From: Cephalothrix spiralis
Taxonomy: Eukaryota > Nemertea > Palaeonemertea > Archinemertea > Cephalotrichidae
Direction of reading: 5' to 3'
DNA: 10,950 bases
NCBI GenBank assembly: GCA_032353305.1
Contig: JAUCNG010387368.1
Coordinates: forward strand, 1 to 10,950
Every line of letters begins with the position of its first letter. Position 1 is the stretch's first letter. Positions 6,422-10,950 of this stretch are shown in pieces. The position numbers and the translations under genes are program-made. The notes below the pieces were generated by a model, which ran no database searches, was not told where the DNA came from, and was given only the letters and a program-made list of their open reading frames with translations.

Positions 6422-7190
6422 AATAACAACTCCAAAGAAGTAGCTAATGAAACCGGCAAATACTTTCATAATTTAGATCCTAATCTTGCTGATAGATTCC
6501 TGATATTCTAATTTTAGCAACTATATGCCTAATCCCTCCCTTAGAATCTAAATTTGATATTGATGGTAAAATGTATGAAATTAACACGCAAACCCTTGAC
6601 AGTTTTTTTACATCAATGATTATCAATTTAGCTGATATATAATTGCCTTTCCTCTCGCAAATATCTTTAAGAAATCTATTTCACATGGTTTGTTTGCAAA
6701 TTCTTTAAAGATGGCAAAAATAATACCTGTTTTTAATATGCCTAGTGTAAAAATAATTAGAAACCAATCACTATGTTTTTTAACTTTTAAGAAATTGATA
6801 GAAAAGCTTGATGTTTAAACAATTTTTTAATTTTTTAAGCAGGGTTGTATATGTTGGCTACACAGGGAGGAAACAATGAAAAAACAAGCTTAAAAATAAA
6901 TCTAAAATAAAATATCTAAAAAATAATAAACCTGTAAAAATCTTCAAAAGAAAACACTATTTAGAGAAACTCACACGAAATAAAGCCAGCCTAATAATAA
7001 ATGCAAGAACAAGAATGTTAGAATGTTAGAAACAAATAATTGGATGTGCAGAAAATGTAATGTACACATAGAAACACAGAGAATGCCAAATTTTCCATCA
7101 ACAAGAAACTCTGAAAAAGAAATTTTGCCTGAAAATATAGAAAAACTAAAAGAAACAGCCCATAGAATAAATCTTACAAATCCTAACTAA
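6422..7190 (+). pseudogene. Fossil LINE-type reverse transcriptase ORF
   Basis: Three pieces in different frames follow the order of a non-LTR retrotransposon ORF2. 6422-6511 gives SKEVANETGKYFHNLDPNLA, like the linker before the polymerase (..EIAN.FN.YF.N.GPNLA). 6636-6818 gives PLANIFKKSISHGLFANSLK, then MAKIIPVF and FKKLIEKL, which fits the first reverse transcriptase blocks (S.S.G.FP..LK.AKV.P.F). 6841-7029 contains LEKLTRNKASLIINARTRML, and 7029-7190 contains CRKCNVHIETQ and ends at a TAA, fitting the C-terminal region with its Cys-x2-Cys. Palm and thumb blocks, including the YxDD active site, are missing between 6818 and 6841, so over 1 kb has been lost. Stops at 6509, 6816, 6877 and 7027 and a frameshift near 6640 show that it is dead. 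No poly(A) tail or target duplication is visible. Assignment rests on motif memory, not on a search. Confidence 0.6.
7013..7028 (+). repeat. 8-bp tandem duplication breaking the retrotransposon frame
   Basis: GAATGTTA occurs twice head to tail (7013-7020 and 7021-7028). The duplication shifts the frame and creates the stop at 7027-7029. The frame before it and the frame after it differ by exactly the shift that eight added bases would cause, so this is probably a late slippage event in the decay of the ORF. Confidence 0.8.
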
Positions 7191-7290
7191 AAAACAAACT
7201 CCAGAAAATACAACTAAAGAATAAAGGAGAGAAAAATTTGTTATTTTTTCCTTTTCCCCAAGTAAATGGTATTTTCTCTTTTATCCAAGA

Positions 7291-7371
7291 TCTGTGGCCA
7301 AAGTGGCGGGCCGAAGTTGTACTGGGGAAAATTTGAACGGGACCAAAGTGTTAGATGAAGTGATTGGGACA
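7291..7371 (+). repeat. Weak GGNCCRAAGTG repeat
   Basis: GTGGCCAAAGTG, GCGGGCCGAAGTT, CGGGACCAAAGTG and ATGAAGTGATTGGGAC follow one another at uneven spacing. Such GGCCGAAGTG words form arrays in some invertebrate genomes, but here only three or four damaged copies are left. A palindrome, AGAATATT-A-AATATTCT, follows at 7371-7387. Confidence 0.3.
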
Positions 7372-7387
7372 GAATATTAAATATTCT

Positions 7388-7893
7388 CATTATTTAATTA
7401 TTCTAAAGCCAATTTCTGAGTTTTTTACACTTATAATCTTCCCAAATGAATAGTGAAACTCGTCCATTATTTTGCTACCTGGAGTCAAAACCTCCCAAAA
7501 CATATAGTTAGCCTCTCGAAGAGCATATCATCTTTGCCTTCTTTAAACTGTACTAAATAAAACGATCTACAAAACTCCAGAGACGCTTCTTGTGTTGTTG
7601 AAATACAAGGAAAGGAATGATTGACTAGACTTTTAACTGGAAATCATATAGACAACTATAAATATGTTTTGAGTGGTATGTACAACTGTATAGAATGGAG
7701 AGTCATTATCATATTTATACGTTTGAATATGTAGAACAAAATTTGCTGAACACAAACGATCATAAACTGAGCTGAAAATAACACATATTTTCCTCTGAAA
7801 AATAACACATCAATTGACTGAAATTTTTCCGATATTCTTCAATCAGAGTGATACAATGGCTGATGGCTAGTCGAGCATTTCAGAGATGTTGGA
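7388..7893. other. Intergenic, no gene seen
   Basis: AT-rich; nothing on either strand that I can name. If the exon at 7894 is real, its promoter would be within the last few hundred bases of this stretch. Confidence 0.5.
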
Positions 7894-8014
7894 ATGTGCC
7901 AAGAGAACACGAATAAGCAAACGAAGAAAGGTCAGAACACTTGGAGGACGATTCCAACTATTTTGTTGTTGTTCATTTGTACAAAACATGCAAACGGTGC
8001 AGTAGGCAGTGCAG
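7894..8014 (+). CDS. Weak candidate first exon with signal-peptide-like start
   Basis: From the ATG at 7894 (G at -3) the frame gives a basic N-terminal part rich in Asn, Lys and Gln, then TIPTILLLFICTKHANGA, which has the shape of a signal peptide: hydrophobic core, then small residues at a possible cleavage site. A splice donor-like GCA|GTGAGG follows soon after, at about 8015. The open frame itself continues to a stop at 8113-8115, but the part after the donor looks like random sequence. No partner exon is found downstream in the window. The hydrophobic stretch is short and the composition biased, so chance is a real alternative. Confidence 0.2.
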
Positions 8015-8115
8015 TGAGGTTCTATTGTGAAAAAGTTTGTATGATCTTGAATTGCTACTCGACTAAATCTCGACCCTTAGCCAAATTTGTCCCGTTCCGT
8101 AAATCAGGCCAATAG

Positions 8116-8767
8116 GCTAGAACTAATCATGTTTGTTGTGATGACAGGCTAGGTATTATAACTAAATTATAAACTTTTAGTTCAATTCCGAAACTGGTAT
8201 AGTTTTTTGAGAAAATTAGGTGTCAATGGAGACAAGGATCTTCAGACGTATTGGCCTTAACCTTTGATTGTTTAGAGCAGAAGTGGAAGTGAACGCGACT
8301 TGCTACCTGGCAAAACTAAGGCACACGATTTATGAGTATCTATAGACATAATTAATCGATTTCCTAGTCAGATTGAAATCTTGGCGTATTATTTCAAAGT
8401 TCGATAATAGAGACAACCCCTAATTTGCATAATTACCACTTTATTTCACTGTGATTTTAGGCATTCTTGAAGAATGTGTATATAAACGCCAATGGAATAA
8501 AATGAAGTAGGGTTTTTTGGGTAGTGACACCCATGTTAAAATATTTTATTCTCACTACAGATTTGTCACATGAGTAAAATCCTAGCTATCCCAAAATATG
8601 ATAGATAAATTTTCGTAATATTGACCCTTTTTTCTTCAGTTTTCCATTGTCGTCTGATCATACTTTGCATGTGCAATGAAAGGATAATTTAAGATCATTT
8701 AACCCTTCTTAAAGGCCTAGGGCACCTGATCGAGAACCAATCGAGATCCAAACGTGGAGAGTTGGAG
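8116..8767. other. Intergenic, no gene seen
   Basis: No coding, RNA or repeat feature that I can support, apart from short imperfect complementarity between TTTTTTGGGTAG near 8513 and CTATCCCAAAATA near 8586. Confidence 0.5.
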
Positions 8768-8801
8768 ACTAAGCTTAGTACCGACTAAGTACCGACTTAG
8801 C
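8768..8801. repeat. Palindrome plus 11-bp tandem repeat
   Basis: ACTAAGCTTAGT at 8768-8779 is a perfect 12-base palindrome. It overlaps two head-to-tail copies of an 11-base unit, AGTACCGACT(A/T), that run to about 8799. Confidence 0.6.
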
Positions 8802-8980
8802 AGTAAATCTACTTAACATGGTGACCAAATCATGTTAGAGGGAATAAGTAGAACAATTCGCTTAAGCGCAAAAACTGGAAATCAGATGTGGGAAATAACA
8901 GATTAACAGTTATTATGACCTTTTCTTTTGAATTGACGAATAGAGATTGAATATCCTGATAAATGCGCGCCCTGACTGTC

Positions 8981-9017
8981 CGTGCTAAATATGTATTGCA
9001 GATTTGAATTTAGCACG
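8981..9017. repeat. 10-bp hairpin CGTGCTAAAT / ATTTAGCACG
   Basis: Perfect arms at 8981-8990 and 9008-9017 with a 17-base loop. No T or A tract follows that would suggest a terminator, and no flanking duplication is seen. Confidence 0.7.
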
Positions 9018-9440
9018 TCCAGCCAAAGCCCTTACAATATGTGTTTTAGAGCTATCCGGTATAATATTATACGGGATGAATATTGTCAATAATTGTTTTT
9101 AATCTAACATAATTATTACATTCCGTTTTTATAATTAAAATAATAATCATAATAGTCCCGAAAATCTTTGAAATATATTATTATGAATTTAAGAATTTTG
9201 TTACGATCTGTTATCCGAAGTTCCGAACCGGGCTCACTCCAATGCGTCATGGGCTAGTACATAGACTAATTCGGATGCATGAAAGTGCGAGATCAGATTA
9301 GCAAAGCACATAATTCTAATCTCCCCTTCTTTAGGGTAGAGATTGAATGAATATGGTCTAATTCTATATTTGATACCGCTCATAACTCATAAAAATTAGT
9401 GACCTCATATACAAAAATACTATTGTATGAGTATAGTGAT
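9018..9440. other. Intergenic, no gene seen
   Basis: Strongly AT-rich, with ATAATTATTA-type low-complexity runs around 9060-9190. No gene supported. Confidence 0.5.
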
Positions 9441-9518
9441 GTATTTCGTTTTAAAATTACGAGTAATTTAACGAGACCGAATGTCGAGTAAATTACAAGT
9501 AATTCTAAAATGAAATTC
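9441..9518. repeat. Long hairpin, 27-base arms, 18-base loop
   Basis: TTTCGTTTTAAAATTACGAG (9444 onward) to 9470 matches the reverse complement of 9489-9515 at 23 of 27 positions; a few more pairs form outside (9443 with 9516, 9441 with 9518). The loop is 9471-9488. Size and shape are within the range of a microRNA precursor or of a tiny MITE. The mismatches are spread along the stem. An open frame on the minus strand (9380-9649) crosses it but starts at GTG and is of AT-rich composition, so I do not treat it as coding. Confidence 0.75.
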
Positions 9519-9580
9519 TTTTCTACGCATACAGTAATATTTATTATAACTCGACGATAGAGATCCGTTGACTTAGATCG

Positions 9581-9628
9581 CGAATTGCACACGCGAAATG
9601 CATAATAGTCGTCGCGGAGTGCAATTCG
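9581..9628. repeat. 10-bp hairpin CGAATTGCAC / GTGCAATTCG
   Basis: Perfect arms at 9581-9590 and 9619-9628, extended inward by ACGCG and CGCGG with small bulges. GCGAATTG recurs at 9653-9660. It stands 60 bases after the 9441-9518 hairpin; the two do not share sequence. Confidence 0.7.
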
Positions 9629-9787
9629 AAAACTGTCAAGCGATGACACAACGCGAATTGTTATCGAAGCAAACTAAATGTCGTGTACTAATAAATTAAA
9701 TAATGCATTTTGATCTTAAATAATTAAACCATGAGGAGGCTGCAGGAGGTAGGCCTAAACATAATTAATCATAATTCCCTTGGTCAC

Positions 9788-9924
9788 CTTCTCCCTATGT
9801 AAACATCAGACCCTATAATATTATTGCATCCGATGGAATTGGCAAGATCTGGCAGTGACAAGGCTGAATATTCATTAAAACCATGGACCACATCACTGAC
9901 AGGGGCGAATAGTTCCGTAGCCAT
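9788..9924 (-). CDS. Candidate first coding exon, unknown product
   Basis: On the minus strand an ATG at 9924-9922 lies in AAGATGG, an excellent animal start context (A at -3, G at +4). It opens a frame MATELFAPVSDVVHGFNEYS, then ALSLPDLANSIGCNNIIGSD and VYIG, with balanced, protein-like composition and even use of small and charged residues. The frame ends at an in-frame TGA within AGAAG|GTGACC, a plausible splice donor (exon end 9788, GT at 9787-9786). The open frame continues upstream to 9993 without an upstream start in good context, and that part is less protein-like. I do not recognise the family, and no second exon is identified in the window on this strand. No signal peptide or membrane segment is evident in the part after the favoured ATG. 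Confidence 0.35.
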
Positions 9925-10274
9925 CTTATAAGCTAAGCGTCTGATAATTACAATTCTTATCTCAATCGAAACAAACCAAAAGATTAAATGCATGCCTAAG
10001 TAAATATTTAACAGATCTTGAAACTTGACGGACCCTATGTTATTGAATCTTTAGCAGCTTCGGCATGCCTTATCATATGATATTAGTAGGTTTGCATGTT
10101 TCAGCACTTCAAAACTGAAAATACCTAGCATTGAGGCTGATTGAGGGTAATGTTAATGTCTGTGATTTGGCCGCTGTGAGAACACACCGTATTATCAACT
10201 AAGAATTTCTTTTGATTATGTACAATAAACAGACTTTATCCTTTATGCAATGAGGAAATACCGACGCATTACTA
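9925..10274. other. Possible upstream region of the minus-strand exon; nothing distinct
   Basis: If the exon at 9788-9924 is a true first exon its promoter would be here. I see no clear TATA-type or initiator element and no other gene. Confidence 0.4.
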
Positions 10275-10400
10275 GAAATAGACGCTTCACTTCATTCATA
10301 GGCCGGGGTCATATGGACTTCTCGAAATAGACACAGGCGGTCCACTAGCTCCCGTATGAATTTTTACGAATTTACGAATAGACACAAGGGTCCGCTTGCC
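10275..10400. repeat. Weak tandem repeat, ~50-bp period, AATAGACRC core
   Basis: GAAATAGACGC at 10275, GAAATAGACACAGGCGGTCC at 10324 and GAATAGACACAAGGGTCC at 10376 are spaced 49 and 52 bases. Copies two and three share the AATAGACACA and GGTCC blocks; the first is more diverged. A small TTTACGAAT duplication sits between copies two and three. Confidence 0.45.
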
Positions 10401-10462
10401 GAGCATTCACTCTTAGGCCTGTATAGGCTACCTATCCCGCACTCTAATCAATTTTCTATATA

Positions 10463-10735
10463 CTAATTAGCAGTGGGGTTTACCCGAAGGAGGGACAGCG
10501 TCCAAAGCTCCACGTTTTTAACCTGATCGAGCCACCCAGGAGGCTGTACGCTGAAGAACTTGACTGGTTTTTCTCGATGGAAAGTGGTGTCGAGACTGGG
10601 TATCGATATAGGGACCCCTGGGTTACGAACCCTGCGCTCTACCACTTCGTCATACCGAGGCTTCCGCACTCTACTGTAACTCCAGAAGACTAGCGTGGCG
10701 AGCGCGCTACCCTCTTGCGCCACAAGACCGGTTGA
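10463..10735 (-). mobile_element. tRNA-derived SINE-like unit
   Basis: On the minus strand, TGGCGCAAGAGG (10722-10711) is an exact match to the pol III A-box consensus TRGYNNARNNGG, and the head GTCTTGTGGCGCAAGAGGGT, then AGCGCG, resembles a tRNA such as tRNA-Trp. GGTTCGTAACC (10631-10621) matches the B box GGTTCRANNCC at 10 of 11. The A-to-B distance is about 90 bases, longer than in a plain tRNA, and a second tRNA-like word, GTGGTAGAGCGC, directly precedes the B box; this suggests insertion into, or fusion of, tRNA-like parts. A GC-richer body follows to about 10463. The open frame crossing it is a by-product. The 3' end and flanking duplication are not identified. Confidence 0.5.
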
Positions 10736-10950
10736 TAGGGGTCTTTCACCAGGTACATAGAAAAAAAGCTATACTACTTACCGTGGCTCTAAAATCAATA
10801 AAACAGTTTCCAACTTTTCAAGATATATAGTACTTCCTATCTCTCATGTACGAACTCTGTTATGATTAGTTCGTTTTCCTCCTTTACGTACACAACTTTA
10901 AACCACAGTAACAACATAGAACATCAGGGAACTTCGACACTAATCGACTA
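10736..10950. other. AT-rich tail of the window, nothing seen
   Basis: No gene or repeat that I can support. Confidence 0.5.

Noticed and set aside
9380-9649. Open frame of 89 codons on the minus strand
   Set aside because: It starts at GTG, spans two hairpins and has AT-driven residue composition.
10610-10730. Functional tRNA gene on the minus strand
   Set aside because: The A-to-B distance is about 90 bases, the B box has one mismatch and I cannot fold a complete cloverleaf.
1-10950. A new multi-gene defence or biosynthetic system
   Set aside because: No set of adjacent intact genes exists in the window; recognisable coding parts are isolated exon candidates or decayed retrotransposon sequence.

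Overview
The window looks like a piece of an AT-rich animal nuclear genome. No open reading frame longer than about 120 codons is found on either strand, and there are no bacterial-style gene packs. What is recognisable is intron/exon-like signals, decayed non-LTR retrotransposon coding sequence, tRNA-derived SINE-like sequence, inverted-repeat (MITE-like) elements and minisatellites. Frequent TAGGCC/AGGCCT words and the mix of short elements would fit a marine invertebrate such as an echinoderm or hemichordate, but that placement is a weak guess.

Layout. 1-117: a small tandem array with alternating 16- and 23-base spacing. 340-447 and 1192-1426: two diverged copies of one exon-like unit; the first has a perfect 20-bp inverted repeat, and a two-exon, phase-compatible gene model (841-916 joined to 1311-1483) contains the second. 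Its putative intron carries a short GC-rich inverted-repeat block. 1506-1846: an inverted-repeat element with a tRNA-like segment inside, abutting a 14-bp hairpin. 2076-2896: an approximately 820-bp element with terminal inverted repeats that start in poly-G, filled with a ~52-bp minisatellite. 3439-3500 and 4002-4054: short hairpins. 4560-4910: a CpG-dense island in AT-rich surroundings.

The right half. 6120-6344: a clean MITE-like insertion with a 7-10 bp target duplication, nested in an outer inverted repeat (6014-6401). 6422-7190: the fossil of a LINE-type retrotransposon on the + strand (reverse transcriptase and C-terminal cysteine motif) with frameshifts, stops and a large internal deletion. 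7894-8024: a weak signal-peptide-like first exon. 9441-9518: a strong 27-bp-arm hairpin. 9788-9924 on the minus strand: a candidate first coding exon with a good start context and donor. 10275-10400: a weak 50-bp repeat. 10463-10735 on the minus strand: a SINE-like unit with A and B boxes.

There is no set of genes here that works as a pathway. Most of the supportable content is the sediment of several kinds of mobile element around a few uncertain host exons. I found no convincing new biological system; the most informative structures are the exon-unit duplication with the local inversion, the poly-G-ended element with internal minisatellite, and the nested MITE.
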